The notes beneath the pieces were generated by a model, which was given only the letters and a program-made list of their open reading frames with translations, was not told where the DNA came from and searched no databases. Made by a program: the position numbers and the translations under genes. From the NCBI GenBank assembly GCA_037349315.1, contig JBAIAC010000163.1, positions 372,001-436,000 of the forward strand: a DNA stretch of 64,000 nt, in the 5' to 3' direction. The stretch is from Chelydra serpentina. Its lineage: Eukaryota > Chordata > Testudines > Chelydridae. Below are positions 23,081 to 34,900 of this stretch, piece by piece (the stretch's first letter is position 1; every line of letters starts with the position of its first letter).

Positions 23081-23858
23081 GTCAGACAGTGTGGATTTGT
23101 TTTGGTTGACCTTGAGGCCGAGGGAGGCTAAGAGGTCTAAGGTCTTTTAAGTTGAGTGTTTGACCCACTGTGGAAAAGCACCTGTCAGCCAGCTTCAGAC
23201 TCACTTGCTGACTCAAACATCTATTAAAAATACAACTTGCCCTGCTCTCCAACTACTTAAACATGTGCTTACTTCTTGGCACAAAAGGAAAGCATGTGCA
23301 TAAATATTTGCAGGACAGAGCTAAAAGAGGAGGTGGAATGATATACAATCTGTTTACCCTGTTTTTCTTTGTCCTATTTTGCTCATTTGTTTCATTAGCT
23401 TTTGCCTTTTAGCTGTTTGTTTCATACCCTGTTTATGTCATGTTTTGTCAGTTTCAGCACTTTCCTAATATTTTCATGTAGATATTTGTACCTTTTCTGG
23501 CTTTGTAGCTCATTTCTAACTCGAACCCTACCTCATTTTCATTTTTTAAATCTCTTCAGTATTTTCTGTTTCCCTTATTATTTGTAAAACATCATGTCTC
23601 TTTTCATGTACACTGCACTAAAGCACCCCAGATATACAAAGAGGACAAGCCATCTAGCTGAGTTAACAGTGAAGCAGCAAGTTTAACTCTTGGAATTTTC
23701 TGCCTCAAGGGAGAGCTTGGCTAAAACACTAAACCTTTAATTATTATTTTTTTGCAATCTTCATATTACATTAAGGCTAGTTTTGTGTATTCACTTATCT
23801 TCTTACAGGGTTCTTAAATACTAATCCTAGAATCCTTTCACCCACCCCTTACATTTTC
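23081..23858. other. no gene seen
   Basis: AT-rich unassigned sequence between two CR1 copies. Confidence 0.4.
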
Positions 23859-26085
23859 ATAGAATCATAGAATCTCAGGTTTGGAAGGGACCTCAGGAGG
23901 TCATCTAGTCCAACCCCCTCCTCAAAGCAGGACCAACCCCAACTAGATCATCCCAGCCAGGGCTTTGTCAAGCCTGACCTTAAAAACCTCTAAGGAAGGA
24001 GATTCCACCACCTCCCTAGGTAACCCATTCCAGTGCTTCACCACCCTACTAGTGAAAAAGTTTTTCCTAATATCCAACCTAAACCTCCCCCTCTGCAACT
24101 TGAGACCATTACTCCTTGTTCTGTCATCTTCTACCACTGAGAACAGTCTAGATCCATCCTCTTTGGAACCCCCTTTTAGGTAGTTGAAAGCAGCTATCAA
24201 ATCCCCCCTCATTCTTCTCTTTTGCAGGCTAAACAATCCCAGTTCCCTCAGCCTCTCCTCATAAGTCATGTGCTCCAGCCCCCTAATCATTTTTGTTGCC
24301 CTCCGTTGGACTCTTTCCAATTTATCCACATCCTTCTTGTAGTGTGGGGCCCAAAACTGGACACAGTACTCCAAATGAGGCCTCACCAGTGCCGAATAGA
24401 GGGGAATAATCACGTCCCTCGATCTGCTGGAAATGCCCCTACTTATACAGCCCAAAATGCCATTAGCCTTCTTGGCAACAAGGGCACACTGTTGACTCAT
24501 ATTCAGCTTTTCGTCCACTGTAACCCCTAGGTCCTTTTCTGCAGAACTGCTGCCCAGCCATTCGGTCCCTTGTCTGTAGCAGTGCATGGGATTCTTCCGT
24601 CCTAAGTGCAGGACTCTGCACTTGTCCTTGTTGAACCTCATCAGATTTCTTTTGGCCCAATCCTCTAATTTGTCTAGGTCCCTCTGTATCCTGTCCCTAC
24701 CCTCCAGCGTATCAACCACTCCTCCCAGTTTAGTGTCATCTGCAAACTTGCTAAGGGTGCAGTCCACACCATCCTTCAGATCGTTGATGAAGATATTGAA
24801 CAAAACCGGCCCCAGCACCGACCCTTGGGGCACTCCACTTGATACCGGCTGCCAACTAGACATGGAGCCATTGATCACTACTCGTTGAGCACGACCATCC
24901 AGCCAGTTTTCTATCCACCTTACCGTCCATTCATCCAGCCCATACTTCTTTAACTTGCTGGCAAGAACACTGTGGGAGACTGTATCAAAAGCTTTGCTAA
25001 AGTCAAGAAATAGCACATCCACTGCTTTCCCCTCATCCACAGAGCCAGTTATCTCATCATAGAAGGCAATTAGGTTAGTCAGGCATGACTTGCCCTTGGT
25101 GAATCCATGCTGACTGTTCCTGATCACTTTCCCCTCCTTTAAGTGGTTCAAAATTGATTCCTTGAGGACCTGTTCCATGATTTTTCCAGGGACTGAGGTG
25201 AGACTGACTGGCCTGTAGTTCCCCGGATCTTCCTTCTTCCCTTTTTTAAAGATGGGCACTACATTAGCTTTTTTCCAGTCATCCGGGACCTCCCCGATTG
25301 CCATGATTTGTCAAAGATAATGGCCAATGGCTCTGCAATCACATCGGCCAACTCCTTTAGCACCCTCGGATGCAGTGCATCCGGCCCCATCGACTTGTGT
25401 TCGTCCAGCTTTTCTAAATAGTCCCGAACTACTTCTTTCTCCGCAGAGGGCTGGTCACCACCTCCCCATACCGTGCTGCGGAGTGCAGCCGCCTGGGAGC
25501 TGCCCTTGTCTGTGAAGACAGAGGCAAAAAAAGCATTGAGTACACTAGCTTTCTCCACATCCTCTGTCACTAGGTTCCCTCCCTCATTCAGCAAGGGGCC
25601 CACACTTTCCTTGACTTTCTTCTTGTTGCTCACATACCTGAAGAAACCCTTCTTGTTACTCCTAACATCTCCGGCTAGCTGCAACTCCAAGTGTGATTTG
25701 GCCTTCCTAATTTCACTCCTGCATGCCTGATCAATATTTTTATACTCCTCCCTGGTCATTTGTCCAATCTTCCACTTCTTGTAAGCTGCTTTTTTGTGGT
25801 TAAGACGAGCAAGGATTTCACTGTTAAGCCAAGCTGGTCGCCTGCCATATTTACTTTTCTTCCTACACATCGGGATGGTTTGTTCCTGCAACCTCAATAA
25901 GGATTCTTTAAAATACAGCCAGCTTTCCTCGACTCCTTTCCCCCTCATGTTATTCTCCCAGGGGACCTTGCCCATCAGTTCCCTGAGGGAGTCAAAGTCT
26001 GCTTTTCTGAAGTCCAGGGTCTCTGTTCTACTGCTCTCCTTTCTTCCTTGTGTCAGGATCCTGAACTCGACCATCTCATTTTGAT
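23859..26085 (-). mobile_element. relatively young CR1 LINE, RT plus linker nearly intact
   Basis: The tail catagaatcatagaatctca marks the 3' end. One 453-codon frame (23943-25304) covers almost the whole [58 protein letters not shown] and the C-terminal [14 protein letters not shown] end. A second frame (25259-26074) carries the linker after the endonuclease and overlaps in another frame, so one frameshift separates them. The element is truncated before the endonuclease. The long frames suggest a recent insertion. Same subfamily as 57195-58185. Confidence 0.92.
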
Positions 26086-26616
26086 ACAGGATTTCTTGTT
26101 GTTTTAATTTTAAACTGGATCACAGGTATGGGGTTTAGTCAATAAATAGTTGTCCAGGACATAACAAGAGGTGTTATTTAAACTGAGTGATTTAAGGCTT
26201 AGAACTATATTTTTAATTAGATGTTTTCAAAATTTAATCCAACTTGTATAATTCTCCTCTCAATAGTTTTTAACATCAAGTCGCTCCTTCTTTACACTGA
26301 GAATCACATGATCACATAATCACAATTTGTACCTATTAAACGTTTCTCGCAGTTATACGACTAATTAATATAAAGACGGACAGACAAAGCATTAGAAGCC
26401 TCCAAGTACTATAAGCAGCCTTTGCAGTCTTAAAAAGGCTGCTCGGGAAAGAGGCAGCACAGAAACGCCAGCAAGTGTAAGAGGGTGAATGTTTCCTGTT
26501 TGCCTTTAAACCCCTCCCCCTAACCCCCCCTCAGAGCTCAGGCGGAAGCGAGTGCGCGCCGCTGGAGATTAAATGGATTCTGGACTCTGATCTGTTTCAA
26601 GAAGAGGTGTCCAGAG
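26086..26616. other. no gene seen; upstream of CpG-rich block
   Basis: Unassigned AT-rich sequence that turns GC-rich near 26520. It may contain distal promoter sequence of the TRIM71-like gene. Confidence 0.35.
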
Positions 26617-26665
26617 CCAGGGCCGGTGCGCCCACTAGGCTGAGCCTGGCGGACAACTGGCCAGT
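26617..26665. mobile_element. fragment of cagggccgg MITE
   Basis: ccagggccggtgcgcccact/aggctgagcctggcgg matches the left end of the family; no right end was found. Confidence 0.45.
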
Positions 26666-26699
26666 GGAGTAGCCAGGTTTAGAGCACAGGGGGAGCGGA

Positions 26700-27148
26700 G
26701 CTAAAAAAGGCATCAGGAGCAAAAAAAGCTCCACTCCGGCTGCAGCACAGGAACAAAAGGCGCCGGGAGCACAAAAACGGCGCCGCTTCTGCTCAGTGGG
26801 GGAGCGGCCGCTCCCCCTGCTCCCCCCGAGCAGCAGGGAACTGGGAGCGGGGGCGGCTGGCCGTAGCTGCCTGCCGCCCTCCCAGAGCGGGGGGCTGAGC
26901 TGTGCCGGGGGGGCCGTGTTGGCTGGGGGGAGGGGGTGGTGCAGGGCCGGCGCTGCGGAGCGAGTTGCTGCTGCCGCTGCCGATTCAAACCCGGCGCCGA
27001 GCGCTGCTGGATTCCGCCGTGCACGTTGCGGGGGAGGCGATTCTGTTTTCAAACTTTTGTTTCTTGACCAAGGCGCGACGGGGGGAACGCGCCCAGCGGG
27101 ACCGAGGAGCGACCCCCCCCCCCCCCCCCCCGGTCGCTGCAGTGCGGG
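26700..27148 (+). promoter_or_regulatory. CpG-rich block with candidate non-coding first exon
   Basis: Very GC- and CpG-rich sequence with a C-homopolymer near 27114-27131, ending at a strong donor (cgggg|GTGAGT; GT at 27149-27150). About 1.17 kb downstream a matching acceptor lies at 28313-28314 (tgtttgtgtctcccgccccc then cag). A transcript starting here would splice a 5' UTR exon onto the coding exon. I see no convincing coding frame. The exact start and first-exon status are inferred; intron 1a is now mostly an inserted LTR. Confidence 0.45.
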
Positions 27149-27239
27149 GTGAGTGTCTCCCGGCCGGGGGGGCCCAGTCCCGACACCGCCCCCCAGCCCC
27201 CAGCCCGGCGGGGGATCACGAGCCGGAGGAGGCTGCTCG

Positions 27240-28279
27240 TGTTGTACTCAAAGTACTATGCAGGATCCTTTCAAGGGGATTAAGGCAAAACGCCACATTT
27301 ATTAGTAATACAGGGATCAATCAATACTCTATCATATGCATACGATATATATATCACACTCATGCACTCACACACACACAAACACACACACACTCCGTCT
27401 TGCTGTCGTTACCAACTGGTTGCTCCCCTTAACTGCACTGGCCAGGTGAGTTAGATGGGGGAGGGGTGGAGCCGGGCTTCTGCCGATCCGGATCGATGCT
27501 CCCATGGTGACAAGACGAGACCCGGGGTCCTTCTGCCAGACACCTCACTTCTATAGCAGCTTCCCTCTTATGCAAATCCACTCCAGATTCAAACTCTGGG
27601 TCTGTGTCCGTTGGTCTTTGTGCTGCTTTTCTCTGGGTGTTGTCCCCAGGCTGCTCAAAGAGGGTGTTACCTAAAGAAGGTGCCTCGCTTCTAATCCCCA
27701 AGGCCGTCAGTATGTCTGCGCTTCTTTGCCACTTGATTGGGGGAGGCCGGGAGGGATAGCTCAGTGGTTTGAGCATTGGCCTGCTAGACCCAGGGTTGTG
27801 AGTTCAATCCTTGAGGGGGCCATTTGGGAATCTGGGGCAAAAACTGGGGATTCGTCCTGCTTTGAGCAGGGGGTTGGACTAGATACCTCCTAAGGTCCCT
27901 TCCAACCCTGAGATTCTATGATTGTCCTTTGATCTGGCTCCCATCCCCTCTCCAACTGTTGCAGTGTCTGGAGGTGGGTTTCTTCCAAGCCTCACTCATT
28001 CACACCTCGGTCAGTCAACAGGGCAATTGATTACAGAGTGGGGGGGAAGATCTTATCCTACTAGCAAACAGACACATGTTTCTTCTACTTTAACTATACT
28101 GTCCTTAGGGGCTAGAACATCTTGATACAAAGTGTTCTACAAGTTTTCTATATAGGGATCTAATACGAAGTTGTATGAAAATAGAGAGGCACAATGCCAA
28201 GTCATATGAAATACAAAATAACACAATGCAACATCATAAGGATTCATAAAAATACTTAATATAGAGATTTCTCTCTACA
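27240..28279 (-). mobile_element. solo LTR with 4-bp TSD, near the gene's 5' end
   Basis: Begins TGTTGTACTC and ends CTCTCTACA, obeying the TG...CA rule, with a ctcg duplication at 27236-27239 and 28280-28283. A reverse-strand AATAAA near 27297-27302 suggests minus orientation. A (CA)n tract lies at about 27365-27395 and a Cry-type SINE at 27750-27925. Removing it rejoins GC-rich sequence on either side, so it interrupts the CpG-rich 5' region. Confidence 0.75.
27750..27925 (+). mobile_element. tRNA-derived Cry-type SINE
   Basis: gggagggatagctcagtggt (A box region) and gggttgtgagttcaatcctt (B box region) form the tRNA-like head. The body ends in ggttggactagatacctcct and ccaaccctgagattctatga, the CR1-like tail used for CR1-mediated retrotransposition. 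Diagnostic of cryptodiran turtles as far as I know. Confidence 0.88.
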
Positions 28280-28740
28280 CTCGGACCCGGTGTTTGTGTC
28301 TCCCGCCCCCCCAGGAAGCCGGAGTCCCGCAGCGCGGGGTCCCGTTCACACTGGATTGGGGGGGGGGGGTTACCGGAGTGGCGCCCATGCACGCGGAGAA
28401 CCGGGTCCCCCGCCCCGGGGCCCAGGCCGACGCGGAGCCGCCAGGGGCTGGCTGGGGGACTCGAGACAATGTGTCCGAGGCGAGGCGGGCTCGGAAGCGC
28501 AGGGCGGGTGTGGACGGGCGCAGTCCGGGGCCGGCGGCGAGCGGGAGCAGCGCCCCGGGGCCAGGCGCTCCGCGGACCCGGTCCCTGCAGACCCCGACTC
28601 GTCCCCGGGGCCCGCCCAGCGCTTTGCCCCCCCCCGGCTCCTCCAGGGGCCCCCCCGCCGCGGAGCCCCGCCCCTGCGAGCGGCTTCGCCGGCTGCTCCC
28701 GACCCGCCGCCTGCCCCGTCGGATCCCGGAGCCCTCGGGC

Positions 28741-28983
28741 ATGGCCGCGCTGCCGCCCCCCAGCGTCCCCCCCAGCGACCCCGGCCCGCAGCACCGCCCG
28801 GCCCCCGCCGCCGCCTCTGCGGAGCCCCCGGGCGGCAACGGCCTCGCCAAGGAGCGCTCCGTCGGGGCGCCCGGCTCCGCCGCCCCCGGGCCGGCCGCCC
28901 CGCTCGCCCTGGGCCAGCCCGACAGCCGCCTCGCCTCCCTCCTCCCGGCCTGGGCCGGCCACTGCCCGCGCCACGACGAGCAG
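28741..28983 (+). CDS. TRIM71-like: TRIM71-like coding exon 1
   Basis: 81 codons from ATG in a CpG-rich block, ending CPRHDEQ at a gtgagc donor (28984). The last residues open B-box 2. Upstream residues are low-complexity Pro/Ala/Gly with no Cys/His pattern of a RING or first B-box. An alternative in-frame Met at 28387 has a weaker context. Confidence 0.75.
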
Positions 28984-31900
28984 GTGAGCCCGGCGCTGGG
29001 CTGGAGCCCGCCTCGGGGCTGCCCCGGCCCCCTTCTCCCGGGGAGCTGCCCGCGCCCACCCGCCTGAGCAGCCTCCCCCCGCTCGCCCCTCTGCCTCGGG
29101 CCCTTCTCCCAGCGCTGCCCGGTGGGTGCCCTGGAGTCCCTTCGCCCGGCTGGGGCTCCGGCTTACCCCGGGAGAGGGCTGGACTCTGTTCGCCCCCGCC
29201 AGCGGGCCCGCCTGGTTCCTTTCCCTTCGGCTCGCTCCCACCGTGAGCCCGTGGGAACCCGGCCGGAAATATTCCAGGGGGTTAGTGCGTCTTCATTTCC
29301 CCATCGGAAACAGGCGTGTGACCAGCGAGTGTCTCTTCTGTAACGCTGGCTGCGGCGGTAAACGGGGAGAGGATATTTGCGTTCAGAGCAAGGCCTGGGA
29401 GAGCGCGTGTTCACTGGTCGGCAGGGTGCTGGTTTGCTTTAGACTGCCCTGTTTGGGGGGCTTCCCATCTCAGCCGGGCGGGGGAGAGAGGAGCTCTAAA
29501 CCTTCTTCCACTTGGGTCCAGTTGCAGATGGTCTCATTGTTTCTAGTCCCCATGCGGGTGGTTTGATATTTTTTGTTTGATTTGTTGAAGAGCGCTGTCT
29601 AGAAACTTCTACAGTTTCATTGGCTCTGAACCACTGGAAGGCCCACCAATGTTCTTAACAGTTCACTTGGTATTGTAAATATAAAGAGTCCAGAGGAAGA
29701 AGTATGGACTTTAGGGATCTAACATCTGTTATTGCTAACCTAAAAGTAGGTGAAAAGTTGTCATTGGGTCCCATTGCTTACTTCAAAAGATGGTGGTGCA
29801 TCTTTAAATTTTTTATTTTTGTGGTGGGGAAATTAGTACACATACACAAAGAGTATGATTGTGAACCTGTCTTCTGGTCAGACCTGTGAGATGGGGAATG
29901 TGTATAGCTTTTTTGTTGTTTGTTTTTTAAATATGCAGTGTTGTTGTAGCCCTGTGGGTCCCAGGATATTAGAGACACAAGGTGAGTGGGAAAGTTTTAT
30001 TGGGCCAACTTCTGTTGGTCTCTCACCCACCTTGTCTCATTTACTTTTTTGTTGAGGAGAGGGATGGTTGGGGAGGGGGTGGAGAATCTCTGCTTTCCAC
30101 AGCGCAAACTGCTCTTATAGGTTTAAATAGTTTGGGTAACAGATTCCCCTAAAACTTGAAAGCACATATAGTGAAATTAGAAACAGAGTCTTAAAGAGTC
30201 CCTGAATCCCAAGTTTATAGCTGATCAAAATTTTGGAATACATGGTAAACTGGCTTGAAGGGATGGGAATTGTACACTTTTTTTTCCAAATTTTTTTCAT
30301 ATTTAAATACTCCGAATGGAAGGACAGTAAATTGATAATTGATGTCCCAGTGATTGGATTATATCTGCAGTTATATGTTGTTTAGGATATCTAACTTGAT
30401 CTTGGATCTCTTTTACAAACACTTGTTCTCAAAGGAGAATATCTTAATATCTCTTCTGGGAATAAGATGCTCTGTGATAAATTAAAACCCATTAATACTT
30501 ATTTTACATGGATGGTATAATTCAGCATTGATCTAAGCAAGCAATTGTGACGCAAAACCTTTATACTGTAGGACTGTATACTTTTATATTAACTGCTGCT
30601 TTTCTCTGGTGCATGTGCAATCATCACAGAGATTTTGTTTGAGGATATAATTGCTTTGTTTAAGTGATGCCCGAGCTATACCAGCAAAGCCAGTTGAGGG
30701 GTGATTTGACAACCATGTACAAGTATTTTCATGGGGAGAAAATACCTGGGTACTAACATGCTCTTTAATCTAGCAAAGAAAGACAAGAACCAACTGCTGG
30801 AAGCCAAAGCCAGACACAAATTTTAACAGTGTAGGTGACTAACCACTGGTACAAATTACCAAAAGAAGTGGGGGATTCTCCATCTTTTGATCTTTTAATC
30901 AAGACTAGACATTTTTCTGGAAGATCTTCATTCGTCCAACTGGCTGTTGGACTCAATACAAGAGTAATTCGATGAAATTCTATGGGTCCTGATAGACAGA
31001 AGTTCAGACTAGGGGATCTGATGGTCCCTTCTGTCCTTAAACTCTATAAATCTTACATGGAGACTAAAAGAGCATTATTTCGCTCTCAAGTTGCTGAGCA
31101 GCACTAAATCATGAGCTGGTATCCCTCCTGATGCTTAACTTCTCTGCATGTTGGCTTGTTTGGTTTAAGAGTTTAAGCATTTCTTAAGATGCTGCCAGTA
31201 TTCTTGTAAAAATCCTATTGGACAAAGATTAACTCTAATTTTGGAGTGAATGCTCTATAGATCTGGTATTCAATTTTAAAAGCAGACTTGGGCACAGCAG
31301 TTACTGAGGAACGGCTCACCTTGAGTGCAAGACAAAGACAGTTTGTTTTTTAAATTTTCAGGTGTCCTGCCATGGATTTCATGATATAGTTTCCTGTGGA
31401 GTTGTGATGTATTCACACTGAGGAATTCCAAGGTTCTTAGTTTTTGGTTTGTGATGTATGGTTCTTGTAATGACGGTATGGAAAATACTGGCTTAACATC
31501 AGAACTTTATTGTCAAACTAAATATTTACATTTCAAAACATTCATACATACAAGCTAATAGACAGGTGACTATTAAAATTATGTACTTGAACATAGAGCT
31601 CTGGATATGTGTGTTTTAACAGCTTTAAATTCTGCTAAACTAGTATTTAAAGAAGATTGGAATGTGTAGCATACAATTGGACACTTTCTTCTATAGTGCC
31701 AATAAGGTAAACTTTAATTGCCCAAATAAATGATCTCCACCAACAAGCTCAGCACCTTCTCATATTTTACATGCCTATAATTTATTTTAAAAATTAATGT
31801 AGTTTGAAGGTTGCTCCAGTGAAAAAGTTAAGGACCTACAAACCCAGCTTTACCACTTTTTTTATGACTTAACAGTGGCACTAACTGCCAAATATACCAA

Positions 31901-34900
31901 AAGTGTAAACTTTCAGGGCCATATTCTCTCTCTTCCCCTCCCCAGGTAGATAGAATCATAAAATCTAGGACCAGAATGGACTTCAACAGATCATCAAGTC
32001 TGGCCCCTGTGCAGAGACAGGACCAAGTAAACCTAGACCACCCCGACAAATGTTTGTCCAACTGTTTTTTTAAAAACCTCGTGATAGAGATTCCACAGCT
32101 TCCCTTTGTAAGCCTGTTCCAGAACCTACGTTTCCTTATAGTTAAAAGTTTTTCCTAATATCTAACCTAAATCTCCCTTGCTGCAGATTAAGCACATTAC
32201 TTCTCATTTTACCTTCAGTGGACGTGGAGAACAATTGATCATCATCCTCTTTGTAACAGCCCGTAACATATTTAAAGACTGGTATCAGGTTCCCTCTGTC
32301 ATCTTTTCTCAAGACTAAACATGGCCAGTTTTTTAACCTTTCCTCATAGGCCAGGTTTTCTAAACTTTTTCATAGTTTTTGTTGCTCTCCTCTGGACTCT
32401 CCAGTTTGTCCACATCTTTCCCAAAGTGTGGCGCCCAGAACTGGATGCAGTACTCCAGCGGAGGCCTCACCTATGCTGAGTAGAATTAACAATTACCTCC
32501 AATGTCTTACATACAATATGTTGTTAGTACACTTTAAAATTTATATTGTTGTTGACTCATTTTCAATTTGTGATCCACTATACCCCCCAGATCCTTTTCA
32601 GCAGTAGAATCATAGAATATCAGGGTTAGAAGGGACCTTAGGAGGTCATCTAGTCCAACCCCCTGGTCAAAGCAGGACTAATCCCCAATTTTTGCCCCAG
32701 ATCCCTAAGCGGTCCCCTCAAGGATTGAACTCATAACCCTGGGTTTAGCAGGCCAATGCTCAAGCCACTGAGCTATCCCTGAGTTAGTACTACTGCCTAG
32801 CCAATTATTTCCCATTTTGTAGTTGTACATTTGATTTTTGCCCCCTTCCTAAGTGTAATACTTTGCACTTGTCTTTATTGCATGTCGTCTTATTAATGTC
32901 ACACTAATTCTCTAATTTGCAAAGGTCGTTTTGAATTCTAATTCTGTCCTCCAAAGTGCTTGCAACTCTTCTCAGCTTGGTGTCACATTTTAGAAGCATA
33001 CTCACTCCCCAGCCCATTATCCAAGTCATTAATGAAAATATTGAATAGTACCGGACCCAAGACTGACCCCGGAGGGAACCCACTGATACGTCCTCCCAGT
33101 TTGACTGTGAACCACGGATAACTTTTTGAGTAAAATGTCATAGTTCTATTGACTGCAACTGAGCTATGACTATTTACACAAATTTGAGTATCAGAACCCA
33201 AATCTTCTTTTTTCACATAGCATATATATAAAATAAAAATCAAGCTTTTTTCCCCCCCTCCCTTTTCCTCCCCCCTAAGCAAGGGAGGATGGAAAAATAT
33301 GCTTCTGAAGTCATACAGCCAAAAGGGCTTTTCTCAAACTCTTCTAAAACATTGCTCTTGAACAGAAACCAAACACATTTGTAATTGGAAAATGCGGTGA
33401 TTAAAATGTTTGTAGCATTTTAAAACTTTCATAGTCTGACAACCTTAACTACTGCACTTGCCAGCAAGCAAGCAACAGCAGTAATAGATGCAGTAGTCAA
33501 TACAGCTAAAAGAAGTGACGTGCTTTTTGCTCTGTGAACTTCCAGCGTTCTGGGCTGAATGGAATAGCTATGCTTTTTGCCTTTTTAAATTGATATTGGA
33601 CTCCGTAAAAGTAGTGTTGAGCTTGTTTCAAAAGTGTAAAACCTGAGGTGCTTCATTTTCCCCCCCACGCTGCTGTTTTTCACCATATATTTTGTATCTG
33701 TTCTCAGGGCGGAATGAGAAATAATGTGTAAACATTACAGTAAACTTTAGAGCCCTAATGTCTGGCTTTCTTTAACTTCCAAATATTTTTGGTCCCCATC
33801 AGTGGGTTCTTAATGTTGTAGTTTTAAAAAACTGTTCTAGTCTGTCACATTCAGTGTCAACATTGTTTGTGCATATGATGCTGGGATAGCATAAGAACTT
33901 GAAGAAATCTATTTGTTCCCTCTTAGAGAGAGCTACATGCAAACACATTTTTAAAAATACACATTTATTACAGAGAGACATCGAAGTTTTCAATGTGAGC
34001 TGTGGGGCGAAATGGCACCCATTGGCTTCACCAAGAGGACACTTTTTAAACACAAGTTAAGAGAAGGCTCCTCAACTGCTGTTTTCACTGAATTTTCCTC
34101 ATGGCTTCTACATTCCAGGGCTTCTCTGTCTGTGCCTGGTATTTCGGAAATCTTATTTCTTAACTATCTTTAGAACAGAACAGCCTAGTAATAATTACCA
34201 AACCAAACTGTCAATCCAGTAAAAATAGTTCATGTGATCCCTAATTTATTTATTTTTTAAATTTAGGACTAAAGGGGTATCTTTAGCTCCAATTTTCCTT
34301 CTCTACCCTACCTGCCCCAAACAAGATGGCTGTTTATTTCTGAGGCTATATTCACAAAATATTTGTTGTTCTTAAACTGGGGAACTGTGAATGAATGGGC
34401 AGCAGTTAATAATGCTATCATGGCTTAGAGGTCATTCCAAAATCCAATCTGCCCCTGCCCTTTCATTATCTGTGTATCTTCAAGTGGGGAAAAAATGAAG
34501 TCTCAAGGGAAAAAAACAATCTTATGCTTCCCGCCCTTATGGTTTTTGAAAATAATTTAAGAGGAAGGCACTCCCAAATGTTACACCCAGAAAGAGCACT
34601 TTTTGCAAGGTAGCTACATATGTTTGGTTTTAGGGGATGTGGTTGAGTGGGGGGGATCTTGAAATTTTTTGAAACTTGTCTGAGGCAAACAAATAAAACC
34701 TAATTCTGTTCTTAAAAATGAGATAAAATGAATATATTTTGTCACGATAGAATGCTCTTCTGTAATGGAAGATTAACTTTTTATCCTTCTACAGATTGTT
34801 TTCATTATTCTAAGATTAGTCATAGTTTTTTAAAATGTATATGATGTCCAATAATCATGAGCCAAACCCTTCTGATTTCAGTCTGCTACTCCAGAACTGG

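Noticed and set aside
23943..25304. 453-codon reverse transcriptase as a possible host gene
   Set aside because: It is CR1 RT with the CR1 tail directly downstream and a frameshift upstream.
27750..27925. Possible tRNA gene
   Set aside because: A and B box-like sequences belong to a Cry-type SINE head with a CR1-like tail; no complete cloverleaf.
28290..29246. Long overlapping open frames on both strands around exon 1 (up to 335 codons)
   Set aside because: GC-rich, stop-poor sequence; only the plus frame ending in HCPRHDEQ has homology and a splice donor.
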